This document shows, one piece after another, positions 23,630 through 33,092 of a stretch of 64,000 bases of DNA (position 1 is the stretch's first letter; every line of letters starts with the position of its first letter). Position numbers and translations under genes: made by a program. Source of the stretch: Phyllobacterium sp. 21LDTY02-6 (GTDB taxonomy: Bacteria; Pseudomonadota; Alphaproteobacteria; Rhizobiales; Rhizobiaceae). The stretch lies in the NCBI RefSeq assembly GCF_023554255.2, contig NZ_JAMJWD020000001.1, positions 836,755 through 900,754 of the forward strand. Direction: 5' to 3'. Below the pieces are notes generated by a model. It had not been told where the DNA came from. It did not search any database and saw only the letters and a program-made list of their open reading frames with translations.

Positions 23630-24205
23630 TCAGCTCGAACGGCGTTCCGAATAGCGCCGATAGACGCCTCTGCCGGCCTTCTTGGCGATATAGAGCGCGG
23701 CATCGCCGCACCAGAGCAGGCTTTCCGGCGTGTCGCCATCGCGCGGGGCGAGCGCCGCGCCGACGGTTACGGTGATGTCCGCCGTCTTGCCGTCGGCAAG
23801 CTGGTAGGGGTGGGAAACATAGCCGATGATGCGGTCGGCGATGCTCGCCACTTCATTGGCGGTCACCTGCAGCAGCACGATCGCGAACTCGTCGCCATCG
23901 ATGCGGTAGACCACGTCGTTCTTGCGCATACATGATTGCAGCCGGTCGGCCACGAGCTTCAATACGAGGTCGCCCTCGGCCCGGCCATGCTGCTCGTTGA
24001 ATGATTTGAACCCGTCCAGGTCGATGCACAGGATGGCGAATTGCAGCCGGTCGTCGAAATCGCTGTCGGCATAGGAGCCGAAAAGACTGTCGAGATGTTC
24101 CTGAAGCGCGGCGCGGTCGGCGAGGCCCGTAAGTTCATCCTGGCTGACCGGAAAGTCGCCAAATCCTCGAGACTCGATCATCGGTTTTGAATTCCTATCG
24201 TCCAC
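23630..24205 (-). CDS. GGDEF-domain protein (probable diguanylate cyclase)
   Basis: The frame gives 191 aa from GTG 24205; the ATG at 24181, with AGGA upstream, is an equally good start. It consists of little more than a GGDEF domain: DELTGLADRAAL at its start, CIDLDGFKSFNEQHG in the middle, and the signature RIDGDEFAI at about residue 103. The first Gly of GGDEF is therefore Asp. There is no sensor, PAS or membrane part. Activity as a c-di-GMP synthase is likely but not certain with this variant. It marks the border between the island and the core region. Confidence 0.83.
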   Translation of the reverse strand: MDDRNSKPMIESRGFGDFPVSQDELTGLADRAALQEHLDSLFGSYADSDFDDRLQFAILCIDLDGFKSFNEQHGRAEGDLVLKLVADRLQSCMRKNDVVYRIDGDEFAIVLLQVTANEVASIADRIIGYVSHPYQLADGKTADITVTVGAALAPRDGDTPESLLWCGDAALYIAKKAGRGVYRRYSERRSS

Positions 24206-24610
24206 GAGAACGACTCCATTTCTCCCAGTATAGAATGACAGGAGCAGCGCTTATGTTCAATAGACATTAGCTTCTAGGGTTAAAACTATCGAATTGCTTC
24301 AAATTTGAGCAAATCTATAATGAAAATTGCATCAGGTTGAAATTATTCGCCGGATGGTCGCAGCGGCGGAAATCGGCGGCATCCTCCACTGCCGTCGCAG
24401 CACCTTCATCTGCCTGGCAGCATCGTCCTCTGCCTGCCAAGTTCTTCCTCTCCTTCATTGACGATGCGACGATTTTTTGCCACATCCTTGATGAAAGTGT
24501 GCTGCAGTCAAAATCCGGTTTGCAAGAACCTGGGGGCAATCGCCCGGCGGCAGCGTTTTACCCTGTGCGGCGGTCAAGTCCGGCAGGGCGTTTAGGAAAG
24601 CTCGTAGGAC
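24206..24610. other. Gap of about 400 bases before pcm1
   Basis: No supported gene is seen. The first part is AT-rich (about 24240-24340), consistent with promoter DNA. The second part contains CTGCCTGGCAG- and CTCTGCCTGCC-like short repeats that I cannot interpret. Confidence 0.4.
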
Positions 24611-25285
24611 ATGGTACTGAACTTTGAAGATCTCCGGACCAAGATGGTCGACAATCAATTGCGCACGACCGACGTGACCGACAAGGCCGTGCTGCAGGCA
24701 TTCCTCGCAGTGCCGCGCGAAAAGTTCGTACCAAGCGTGCGCGAGGCACTCGCCTATATCGATGACGACGTGATGGTCGCCACGGCGACGGCCGAAACGC
24801 CGGCGCGCTACCTGATGCAGCCATCGCCCTTCGCCAAGCTCGTCCAGCTCGCAAATGTCCAGCCCGAGGATGTCGTCCTGGATATCGGCTGCGCCACCGG
24901 CTATTCGGCGGCGGTGCTCTCCCATCTCGCCACCTCGGTCATCGCGGTGGAATGCGACACCAATCTTGCCGGACAGGCGACCTCGCTCCTGTCCTCGCTC
25001 GGCTGTGACAATGTCGTCGTCGTCACCGGCCAGCTCGAGAACGGCTATGCCTCCGAAGCCCCCTTTGATGTAATCATAATTGAGGGTAGCGTTGACTACG
25101 TTCCTGGTCCACTATTTGAACAGTTGAAGGACGGTGGGCGTCTGGTGGTCGTTGAGGGTAGGGGAAACTCTGGCAAATCAATGGTTTACGTGAAAAGCGA
25201 GGGAATCATTTCCGGTCGTCGCGCTTTCAATTCGGCAGTGAAGCCGCTGCCAGGCTTTGAGAAAAAGCCGGAATTCGAATTCTAG
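24611..25285 (+). CDS. Protein-L-isoaspartate O-methyltransferase family protein (1)
   Basis: This 224-aa protein is of the PCMT family, which uses S-adenosylmethionine to repair isoaspartyl residues. It has the N-terminal region MVDNQLRTTDVTDKAVLQAF, VPREKFVP, and the SAM motif VVLDIGCATGYSAAVLSHLA at about residues 86-105. It is divergent in sequence from the second PCMT protein at 47667. Its position just before tolC is conserved in rhizobia, so a role tied to the cell envelope or secretion is possible. Confidence 0.88.
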   Translation: MVLNFEDLRTKMVDNQLRTTDVTDKAVLQAFLAVPREKFVPSVREALAYIDDDVMVATATAETPARYLMQPSPFAKLVQLANVQPEDVVLDIGCATGYSAAVLSHLATSVIAVECDTNLAGQATSLLSSLGCDNVVVVTGQLENGYASEAPFDVIIIEGSVDYVPGPLFEQLKDGGRLVVVEGRGNSGKSMVYVKSEGIISGRRAFNSAVKPLPGFEKKPEFEF

Positions 25286-25424
25286 ACCGGGTTGTACCTG
25301 AGGCATAAGTGCAACGGTCGCCTACTTTGTTTGTGGAATGGGGATCAGGCCTGTAGTCATTTCGCAACCGGACGAGTATTGAAAATTCCGTCGAACCGAT
25401 TGGTTCGGTCGGCGATTAGAGAGA

Positions 25425-26825
25425 ATGAAGGGGTTTATAGTGTTCATAGCGGGCAAGCGATTATTAACCGCAGCGCTGATGTCAGCCACGGTACTAGCCT
25501 CTACGCCTTCAATGGCTGAGACCATCTTTGGCGCCATGGCCAAAGCCTACCAGAACAATTCCACGCTCAATGCCGACCGGGCCGGCGTCAGGGTTACCGA
25601 TGAAGGCGTCGCCATCGCCAAATCCGGCTACCGCCCGGTCATCAGCAGCACGGCAAGTCTGAGCGTTGCGAATACCCGTTTCGACTCGGGCATCAATGGC
25701 ACGAGCCGCACCGGTACGTTCGGCGTGTCGATCAACCAGATGCTGTTCGATGGTTTCACCACCAGGAACAATGTCGCCGGCGCCAAGACGCAGGTCCTTG
25801 CCGCCCGTGAAAACCTGCGCAACTCCGAGCAGAACAGACTGTTCGCGGCGGCACAGGCCTATATGGATGTCTACGTTACCCGGCAGATCGTGGCGCTGCG
25901 CCAGCGCAATATCGAAGCACTGGACGAGCAGTTGCGTGCAGCGCGCGCCCGCTTCGATGTCGGCGAGGGAACGAGGACGGACGTGGCCCAGGCCGAGGCC
26001 GGAAAGGCAACGGCCATCGCCGAGCTCAATCTGGCAAAGTCCAACGCCAAGACCGCCGAAGCGACCTATATCCAGGTAATCGGCGACAAGCCAACCAAGC
26101 TCGCAACGGCAAAACCGGCCTCCAAGAACCTGCCACGTTCCATGGATCAGGCCTATGAGATCGCTTCCAACACCCATCCGGCCATCCTTGCCACACGTTA
26201 TGCGGTGGATGCCGCCGGCTACAACGTCAAGGCGGTAGAGGGCGAATTGCTGCCGCAGGTCAGCCTCACCGGGGAAATCTCCCGTGATGAGATCTGGGAG
26301 ACGCCGAGCTATTCCACCTCCGCAGGAGACGATTCCGTGACGGCAAGCGCGGGTTTGAGAGTGACGGTGCCGATCTATAGCGGCGGCCGGACCTCGGCAC
26401 GCGTGCGGCAGAACAAGGAAACCGTTGCGCAGCGCCGTATCGAAGTCGATGTGACGCGCGACAGCGTCCGCCAGGCCATTGCCTCGTCCTTTGCCGAGTT
26501 GGAGTCCGCAAAGGCCTCCACCATTGCGCAGCGTACTGCGGTCTCTGCCGCGCAGCTCGCGCTCAACGGCGTCATCGAGGAGCGCAAGGTCGGCCAGCGC
26601 ACGACGCTGGACGTGTTGAACGCCCAGAACGATGTGATCACGGCGCAGATCCTGCTGGTTCAGGCCGAGCGCGATGCGGTCGTCAGCAGCTATGCCGCCC
26701 TGTTGGCGACGGGTCGCCTCTCGGCGAAGCAGCTTGGTCTCCAGGTCGCCGAATACAGGCCGGAAGAGCATTACGATGCAGTCAAGGACAAGTGGGGCGG
26801 TCTGCGCACGCCGGACGGTCGCTGA
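25425..26825 (+). CDS. tolC: TolC-family outer membrane efflux/secretion channel
   Basis: This 466-aa protein has a signal peptide (cleavage likely after Ala31 in TPSMA) and the double repeat of the outer membrane efflux family. Helical pieces include QNRLFAAAQAYMDVYVTRQI, ALRQRNIEALDEQLRAARAR, RQAIASSFAELESAKAS and TTLDVLNAQNDVITAQILLV. TolC forms the trimeric outer-membrane duct of type I secretion and RND efflux. In rhizobia it supports exopolysaccharide-related and stress functions. A terminator follows within 30 bases. Confidence 0.93.
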   Translation: MKGFIVFIAGKRLLTAALMSATVLASTPSMAETIFGAMAKAYQNNSTLNADRAGVRVTDEGVAIAKSGYRPVISSTASLSVANTRFDSGINGTSRTGTFGVSINQMLFDGFTTRNNVAGAKTQVLAARENLRNSEQNRLFAAAQAYMDVYVTRQIVALRQRNIEALDEQLRAARARFDVGEGTRTDVAQAEAGKATAIAELNLAKSNAKTAEATYIQVIGDKPTKLATAKPASKNLPRSMDQAYEIASNTHPAILATRYAVDAAGYNVKAVEGELLPQVSLTGEISRDEIWETPSYSTSAGDDSVTASAGLRVTVPIYSGGRTSARVRQNKETVAQRRIEVDVTRDSVRQAIASSFAELESAKASTIAQRTAVSAAQLALNGVIEERKVGQRTTLDVLNAQNDVITAQILLVQAERDAVVSSYAALLATGRLSAKQLGLQVAEYRPEEHYDAVKDKWGGLRTPDGR

Positions 26826-26852
26826 TAGCAGGCTGATTTTCATTATCGGGCA

Positions 26853-26886
26853 GGGCCGCCGGAGGCAATTCGGCGGCCTTTGCTTT
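26853..26886 (+). terminator. Rho-independent terminator after tolC
   Basis: GGCCGCCG pairs with CGGCGGCC over a 9-base loop and is followed by TTTGCTTTT. Confidence 0.82.
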
Positions 26887-27022
26887 TGCACGGCGCGTCA
26901 TCAAAAGTCTGTGGGTTAGTTTCAATCCCGCAATGCAGGGATTCTCAAACGACACGCCAGCCACTACACTCCATGCAGATTCGCTGCACAGCACCGAAAC
27001 AAGATGTAGTAGGCATTATCTC

Positions 27023-27895
27023 ATGGCACAATCATCCAGCCTGGCGCGTGAACCCTCGATGGAGGAGATTCTCGCCTCCATCCGCCGCATCATCGAAGAA
27101 AGCGATACGGGCAAGCCGGACGATCTGCCTCCGGTGGCTGTGAATTCCGATGCGCCGCGTTTCGCCAGAGCCGACGATCTGGAGAGGGGCGAGGAGCCGG
27201 AGGCAGAGCAGGAATTGCCGCCGCGCGAGGGTATTGCGCTGTCGAGGCCGTTTACCCAGCCGGCCGAACCGGCCGCGGAAGCAATATTGACGGACGCGGT
27301 GTTGAAGCCTGCCATCGACGACGAGGCGGTGGAGGCGGACGAACTGCCATCCGCTCCGGCACATTCGGCCCCGGCACCAGTAGCCCCGGCACCAGTGGCC
27401 AAGGCTCCGGAAGTCAAAGCTCCGGAAGTCAAAGCTCCCGAAGCCAAGGCGCCTGAAGACGAGATGCCCGAACTGGCTGAAGACGAGGCTCCCACGGCTC
27501 ACCCCGTCAGCGAGGCGGTGCAGCCTCCGGCCGAGAAGGACGAGCAGCCGTCGCAGCCGGAAGCCGTCAGCAAGCCGCCTGTTCCCGAAGCGACGCAGCA
27601 ACCGGCGCCCGGCCGTCCGGAGATCGAAGACGAGCTCAATCACGCCGTATCGAGCAATCTGGGCCAGGCCCTGGAACCCATCCTTTCGGCGGCGGCGGAG
27701 CGCCAGGTGAGCGCGGCATTCGATGATCTGTCCTTTGCCGTCCGCAGCGAGCCGCGGCGTTCCTTCGACGAGATCGCACAGGACATCATGCGCCCGCTGC
27801 TGCAGGAGTGGCTGGACGACAATCTCCCGACCCTCGTGGAAAGGCTCGTGCGCGAAGAGATCGAGCGGGTCGTCCGTGGCGGCGTGAAGCGCTGA
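27023..27895 (+). CDS. popZ: PopZ-family polar organising protein (DUF2497)
   Basis: The start is placed at the ATG at 27023, giving 290 aa beginning MAQSSSLAREPSMEEILASI, the conserved N-terminal helix of DUF2497 proteins. An acidic, Pro/Ala-rich disordered middle contains short repeats (APEVKAPEVKAPEAKAPED). The C-terminal conserved helices follow (FDEIAQDIMRPLLQEWLDDN, then LPTLVERLVREEIERVV). PopZ self-assembles at the cell pole and anchors polarity and chromosome factors; in Agrobacterium it marks the growing pole. The gene next to valS is conserved among relatives. Confidence 0.88.
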   Translation: MAQSSSLAREPSMEEILASIRRIIEESDTGKPDDLPPVAVNSDAPRFARADDLERGEEPEAEQELPPREGIALSRPFTQPAEPAAEAILTDAVLKPAIDDEAVEADELPSAPAHSAPAPVAPAPVAKAPEVKAPEVKAPEAKAPEDEMPELAEDEAPTAHPVSEAVQPPAEKDEQPSQPEAVSKPPVPEATQQPAPGRPEIEDELNHAVSSNLGQALEPILSAAAERQVSAAFDDLSFAVRSEPRRSFDEIAQDIMRPLLQEWLDDNLPTLVERLVREEIERVVRGGVKR

Positions 27896-28091
27896 ACCTC
27901 TCCTGCGCCCGTGATACGGCAGGCAACGCCCGGGAACTGCCAAAGATGCCGGCCTGAGCTATCCGCCAAAGACTGACGCGTAGCGCGGCCGCGCAGAAAC
28001 GGCCGGGCCGAATATAGTCGGCATTGACTTATCTCCGTCGTTTGGGTTTACACCAGTACAACTCCCCCTTCCGCAAATGACGGACAATTAA

Positions 28092-30878
28092 ATGCTTGAT
28101 AAGACATATGACGCCGCTGCCGTAGAGCCAGAGATCGCCAAACGCTGGGACGAGGCCGGCGCCTTCAAGGCCGGTGCGGGTTCGAAGCCGGGCGCCGATC
28201 CTTTCGCGATCGTCATACCGCCGCCGAACGTCACCGGATCGCTGCATATGGGCCATGCGCTCAACAATACGATCCAGGACATATTGGTGCGCTTCGAGCG
28301 CATGCGCGGCAAGAACGTGCTCTGGCAGCCGGGCATGGACCATGCGGGCATCGCGACGCAGATGGTCGTGGAGCGGCAGTTGATGGAGCGCCAGCAGCCG
28401 GGCCGCCGCGAGATGGGCCGTGAAAAGTTCATCGAGCGCGTCTGGGAGTGGAAGGCCGAGTCCGGCGGCATCATCGCCGGGCAGCTGAAGCGCCTCGGCG
28501 CATCCTGCGATTGGTCGCGGGAGCGGTTCACCATGGATGAGGGCCTGTCGCGGGCTGTCCTCGAGGTGTTCGTCACGCTCTACAAGCAGGGCCTCATCTA
28601 CAAGGACAAGCGGCTCGTCAATTGGGATCCGAAGCTTCTGACCGCCATTTCCGACGTGGAAGTGGAACAGCACGAGGTCAAGGGCAATCTTTGGCATTTC
28701 CGCTACCCGCTGGAGAATGTCGCCTTCGACCCGGAAAATCCGCACACCTATATCGTGGTGGCGACGACGCGGCCCGAAACCATGCTCGGCGACACGGGCG
28801 TTGCCGTCAATCCGGACGATGCGCGCTACCATGCGCTGGTCGACAATAATGTGGTGCTGCCGCTCGTCGGCAGGCATATACCGATCGTCGCCGACGACTA
28901 TGCCGATCCGGAGGCTGGATCGGGTGCGGTCAAGATCACGCCGGCGCACGATTTCAACGATTTCGAGGTCGGTAAGCGCAACAATCTGCGCCAGATCAAT
29001 ATCTTCAATACGGATGCGTCGGTCTTCCTCAAGGACAATAATGATTTCCTTGAAGGGCTGGAGCAGTCGAGCAAGCTCGACCAGCTGATCCATGCGCTCG
29101 ATGGCAAGGACCGCTTCGCGGCGCGCAAGCTTATCGTCGCGATGATGGAGGAAGGCGGCTATCTCGAGAAGATCGAGGACCATGTCCACTCGGTGCCGCA
29201 TGGCGACCGGGGCGGCGTGCCGATCGAGCCCTACCTCACCGACCAATGGTATGTGAATGCGGCCGAACTCGCCAGGCCGGCCATTGCCAGCGTCAGGGAA
29301 GGCAGGACGAACATCATCCCGAAGAACTGGGAAAAGACCTATTTCGACTGGATGGAGAACATCCAGCCCTGGACCATCTCGCGGCAATTGTGGTGGGGAC
29401 ACCAGATTCCCGCCTGGTACGGGCCTGATGGCCAGGTCTTCGTCGAAAAGAGCGAAGAAGAAGCCTTGAGCGCGGCGGTGCAGCACTATCTGGCGCATGA
29501 GGGCCCGATGAAGGCGCATGTGCAGTCGCTGCTGGAAGATCTGAAGCCCGACCAGATACTGACCCGCGACGAAGACGTGCTCGACACCTGGTTCTCATCG
29601 GCGCTCTGGCCGTTCTCGACGCTCGGCTGGCCGGACAAGACGCCGGAACTCGCCACCTATTACCAGACCGACGTGCTCGTCACCGGCTTCGACCTCATCT
29701 TCTTCTGGGTCGCCCGGATGATGATGATGGGCCTGCATTTCATGAATGAGGAGCCGTTCCACACCGTCTACATGCACGCTCTCGTTCGCGACAAGAACGG
29801 CGCCAAGATGTCCAAGTCGAAGGGCAATGTCATCGATCCGCTCGAGTTGATGGACGAATACGGCGCCGATGCGCTGCGCTTCACCCTGGCGATCATGGCG
29901 GCGCAGGGCCGGGATGTTAAGCTCGATACCAGCCGCATCGCCGGTTACCGCAATTTCGGCACCAAGCTGTGGAATTCGACGCGCTTCGCCGAAATGAACG
30001 GCGTCACGGGGGATCGCGCCTTCAGGCCGGAAGACGCGAAGCTGACGGTCAACCGCTGGATCCTGACCGAGCTGACCAATACGGTGCGCGAAGTCACCGA
30101 TGGCATCACCTCCTATCGTTTCAACGAGGCGGCAGGCGCGGCCTATCGTTTCGTCTGGAACCAGTTCTGCGACTGGTACATCGAATTGCTGAAACCGGTC
30201 TTCAACGGCGAGGATGCGGACGCCAAGGCGGAAGCGCAGGCATGCGCCGCCTATGTCCTCGACCAGATCTACAAGCTGCTCCATCCGTTCATGCCGTTCA
30301 TGACCGAAGAGCTCTGGGCGCGGACCGCCGGCGAGGGCAATCCGCGCGAGACATTGCTGTGCCATGCGCCATGGCCGGTGCTCGATTTCGCCGATGCGGA
30401 ATCCGCGGCCGAGATCAACTGGCTGATCGACCTCGTCACCGGCATACGCTCCGTGCGGGCGGAGATGAACGTGCCGGCCTCGGCGGTTGCGCCGCTCGTC
30501 GTCATCGATGCCAATGAGGCGACCAGGGCAAGGCTCGAGCGCCATGACGCTTCGATCAAATGGCGGGCGCGGGTGAAGTCGATCGAATTCGCCGACGCAG
30601 CGCCCAAGGGCTCGGCGCAGTTCGTCATCGGCGAGGCAACCGCATGCCTGCCGCTTGGCGATCTCATCGATATCGAGGCCGAAATCGCCCGTCTCAACAA
30701 GGAAGCCGGGAAGATCTCCGACGAAATGGAGAAGATCGGCAAGAAGCTCGGCAATGAGAAATTCGTCGCCAACGCCAAGCCCGAAATCGTGCAGGCGGAA
30801 CGCGACCGGCTGGCCGAACTGGAACAGGCAGCGGACAAGATCGGCACCGCCATCCGGCGGGTGCGCGACGCGGGTTGA
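28092..30878 (+). CDS. valS: Valyl-tRNA synthetase
   Basis: This 928-aa class I synthetase charges tRNA-Val. It has PPPNVTGSLHMGHA at about residues 43-56 with the HIGH-type box HMGH. The editing domain shows TTRPETMLGDTGVAV. KMSKS stands at about residues 572-576 in AKMSKSKGNVIDPLE. The C-terminal coiled-coil arm (about 860-925) is typical of ValRS. Its length is usual for alphaproteobacteria. Confidence 0.97.
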   Translation: MLDKTYDAAAVEPEIAKRWDEAGAFKAGAGSKPGADPFAIVIPPPNVTGSLHMGHALNNTIQDILVRFERMRGKNVLWQPGMDHAGIATQMVVERQLMERQQPGRREMGREKFIERVWEWKAESGGIIAGQLKRLGASCDWSRERFTMDEGLSRAVLEVFVTLYKQGLIYKDKRLVNWDPKLLTAISDVEVEQHEVKGNLWHFRYPLENVAFDPENPHTYIVVATTRPETMLGDTGVAVNPDDARYHALVDNNVVLPLVGRHIPIVADDYADPEAGSGAVKITPAHDFNDFEVGKRNNLRQINIFNTDASVFLKDNNDFLEGLEQSSKLDQLIHALDGKDRFAARKLIVAMMEEGGYLEKIEDHVHSVPHGDRGGVPIEPYLTDQWYVNAAELARPAIASVREGRTNIIPKNWEKTYFDWMENIQPWTISRQLWWGHQIPAWYGPDGQVFVEKSEEEALSAAVQHYLAHEGPMKAHVQSLLEDLKPDQILTRDEDVLDTWFSSALWPFSTLGWPDKTPELATYYQTDVLVTGFDLIFFWVARMMMMGLHFMNEEPFHTVYMHALVRDKNGAKMSKSKGNVIDPLELMDEYGADALRFTLAIMAAQGRDVKLDTSRIAGYRNFGTKLWNSTRFAEMNGVTGDRAFRPEDAKLTVNRWILTELTNTVREVTDGITSYRFNEAAGAAYRFVWNQFCDWYIELLKPVFNGEDADAKAEAQACAAYVLDQIYKLLHPFMPFMTEELWARTAGEGNPRETLLCHAPWPVLDFADAESAAEINWLIDLVTGIRSVRAEMNVPASAVAPLVVIDANEATRARLERHDASIKWRARVKSIEFADAAPKGSAQFVIGEATACLPLGDLIDIEAEIARLNKEAGKISDEMEKIGKKLGNEKFVANAKPEIVQAERDRLAELEQAADKIGTAIRRVRDAG

Positions 30879-31011
30879 TTCCTTTCGGCTTCGAAAGCGA
30901 CATGGGATGGCGGCAAGGCCTTGAAACCGGGCTGCCGCCACCCTATTTAAGCCCGTTAATAGCCCCAATTTCGTCATTTTTGATGCTCGTTGCATTTGCG
31001 CAACATTGACG

Positions 31012-31027
31012 TTTTTCGGCCGAAAAA
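31012..31027. promoter_or_regulatory. 16-bp perfect palindrome upstream of the FadL-like gene
   Basis: TTTTTCGGCCGAAAAA is a perfect palindrome in the 373-base gap between valS and the FadL-like gene, 225 bases before the latter's start. It could be an operator for a dimeric regulator. The AT-rich sequence around it has no coding signal. Confidence 0.5.
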
Positions 31028-31251
31028 CCCTGTTTTTCGCTCCTAATTCATTCTGATTAGGCCGGGAATTTCGGATTAGCTTCGAAAATTTCTACAAAAT
31101 CGACGTTTTTACGTATTCGTCAATTCCGGGTGCCGCGCGGTGCCCAGACAATGCGGTTGCGCGCCTCTCGCTCTCTTGGTTACCTGTTACGTATTGGTAA
31201 TAAATGCACGAAATTTTAGCGCAGGCGCATTTCGTTGGGGAGGAGAGACTT

Positions 31252-32544
31252 ATGGCAAAAACGGTATCAACAGTCCTGGGTGGAGCACTGTTGTTGACCA
31301 GCATCGCCACTGCAGCACAGGCCGGAGGACTTGAGCGCGGGGGGTATAACTGGGATTTGCTGTTTAGCGAGGAGCGTTTCGCATCGGAAGCTGGCGTCAT
31401 CTACGTCATGCCTGACCGGCGCATCAAGAATGCGCGCGATACGGACCCGACAGACGGCATGGGCGCCAATGGTGCCGGCGGCGGCGCGACGTCCGTGGAC
31501 GAGACGGAAGACTACGCCATTCCGCGCTTCGGCGCCAAGGTCGGTCTCACGCCGGAATTCGACTGCCTGGCATCCTACAGCCAGCCATGGGGCGTGCATA
31601 CCAAGCCGGGCAGCGGCTGGGTCGGCGCCAATGAAAACATCGAGACCAAGGTCGAAAGCCATGATTACGGCCTGACCTGCTCCTACAAGTTCGATGTCGG
31701 CAAGGGCTTCGTCCGTGCCATCGGCGGCGTGTCCTACCAGGAAGTCGAGGGCTTCAAGGAGCGTCTCGTTCTCGGCCAGGTCCTGCAGACGCCATATGCC
31801 GCCGCGGGCTTCGACGGCACCGGCGTTCTCGACCTTGAGGGCGACGGCTACGGATGGCGCATCGGCGCGTCCTACGAAATTCCCGAAATCGCCCTGCGCG
31901 CCAGCCTGATCTATAATGCCGAGGTCGATCTCGGACAGGTGAACGGCACGGTCGACGTGACGGAAGTTCCAGCCGCCTTCGCCAATCCCAAGCTGCCCTT
32001 TGCCGGCCGGGTCATCGACGTCTACGGCACGGCAACGATGCCGCAATCCGTCGAATTCAAGTTGCAGAGCGGCTTCGCCCCGAACTGGCTGGCCTATGGC
32101 TCGGTCAAATGGGTGGATTGGAGCGTGCTGGACGTGATCGCCTTCTGCCCGACCTCGAGCAAGGGCGCCGTCGCCTGCGGTCCGAGCTCGCCGGCCCGCG
32201 TGACATCCCTCGACCTGATGTTCCGCGACGGCTGGACGGTGACCGCCGGCGTCGGCCACAAGTTCAACGACCAGTGGAGCGGCTCGGTGCAGGTCAGCTG
32301 GGATCGTGGCACCTCCACGGGCCTGACGACCCAGACCGATACCTGGCTGCTGTCTTCCGGCGTGGCCTGGTCGCCCAACAAGAATGTCGAACTGCGCGTC
32401 GGCGGTGCCGTCGGCATCCTGACCTCCGGTTCGTTCGGCCCGACGGAATGCGTCGGCAATCAGCCATGCGGCACCAAGGTCCGCTACGATTTCGACGATG
32501 ATTTCGTCTCGGCGCTGTCGATTTCCGGCAAGGTCAAGTTCTGA
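31252..32544 (+). CDS. OmpP1/FadL-family outer membrane transporter
   Basis: Starting at the ATG at 31252 behind AGGAG, the protein has 430 aa. The signal peptide is cleaved after about Ala24 (TAAQA). A beta-rich body follows, as in the FadL/TodX family, which imports long-chain fatty acids and other hydrophobic compounds through the outer membrane. Typical features are the N-terminal plug-like part, the alternating strands with aromatic girdles, and the C-terminal strand ending VSALSISGKVKF. The substrate is unknown. A terminator stands 26 bases after the stop. Confidence 0.85.
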   Translation: MAKTVSTVLGGALLLTSIATAAQAGGLERGGYNWDLLFSEERFASEAGVIYVMPDRRIKNARDTDPTDGMGANGAGGGATSVDETEDYAIPRFGAKVGLTPEFDCLASYSQPWGVHTKPGSGWVGANENIETKVESHDYGLTCSYKFDVGKGFVRAIGGVSYQEVEGFKERLVLGQVLQTPYAAAGFDGTGVLDLEGDGYGWRIGASYEIPEIALRASLIYNAEVDLGQVNGTVDVTEVPAAFANPKLPFAGRVIDVYGTATMPQSVEFKLQSGFAPNWLAYGSVKWVDWSVLDVIAFCPTSSKGAVACGPSSPARVTSLDLMFRDGWTVTAGVGHKFNDQWSGSVQVSWDRGTSTGLTTQTDTWLLSSGVAWSPNKNVELRVGGAVGILTSGSFGPTECVGNQPCGTKVRYDFDDDFVSALSISGKVKF

Positions 32545-32570
32545 TCTGACGTCCAGACCCGATAATGGCG

Positions 32571-32598
32571 AAGCCCGGCAGAAATGCCGGGCTTTTTG
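32571..32598 (+). terminator. Rho-independent terminator after the FadL-like gene
   Basis: AGCCCGGCA pairs with TGCCGGGCT over a GAAA tetraloop and is followed by TTTTT. Confidence 0.93.
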
Positions 32599-33092
32599 CA
32601 TGTCCGGGCGGGGCGGCGTTACGGCCGGTCCGGCGCGCATGGCGCTTGTGTTGATTCGGCAACAGTGTTGCAGGATGAGTCGCCCGGTGGCCGCCAGACG
32701 CCCAATTTGCCCATTTTGCGCCACAAACCCGGAGCACCTCGATTGTGCGGTAACCTTTTGACGGTATGAATGACTGGTTGACCGCTTGGGGAAATGATGG
32801 AAGCGACACTTTATTCGCATGTCTTCTTTGCTGGCCGCCGTGGGGCGTCGGGCAGCGATTCAAACAGGACCAGCGCGCGCTACCGCACGAGCGCTGCGCC
32901 GGACGGCATTCTTGCCGGCCCAACTCTTGCCGAAATACCGCCCAAAGATGGCTCCATTAATGTGAAAGAATTCACATTACTGCCAAAGAGCGCGATCCGT
33001 TCGCCCGTATTGGCGTTGAATTCTCCGGCCATTCGCTCGGCGCGATCCGTTGATGCGACAGCGATGGCATGGTCCCAGAAAGACGTGCTGCC
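32599..33092. other. Gap of about 490 bases upstream of exoR
   Basis: No gene is supported here. The stretch is long for an intergenic gap in this region and contains one marked inverted repeat at 32959-32978. It probably carries the control region of exoR. Confidence 0.45.
32959..32978. promoter_or_regulatory. Inverted repeat in the exoR upstream region
   Basis: AATGTGAA-AGAA-TTCACATT is a perfect 8-4-8 inverted repeat, about 115 bases before the exoR start. It has the form of an operator for a dimeric regulator. ChvI control of exoR is known in Sinorhizobium, but I cannot say this is its site. Confidence 0.5.

Noticed and set aside
25509-26891. Long minus-strand frame opposite tolC
   Set aside because: It is antisense to a clear TolC gene with His/Arg/Gly-rich shadow composition.
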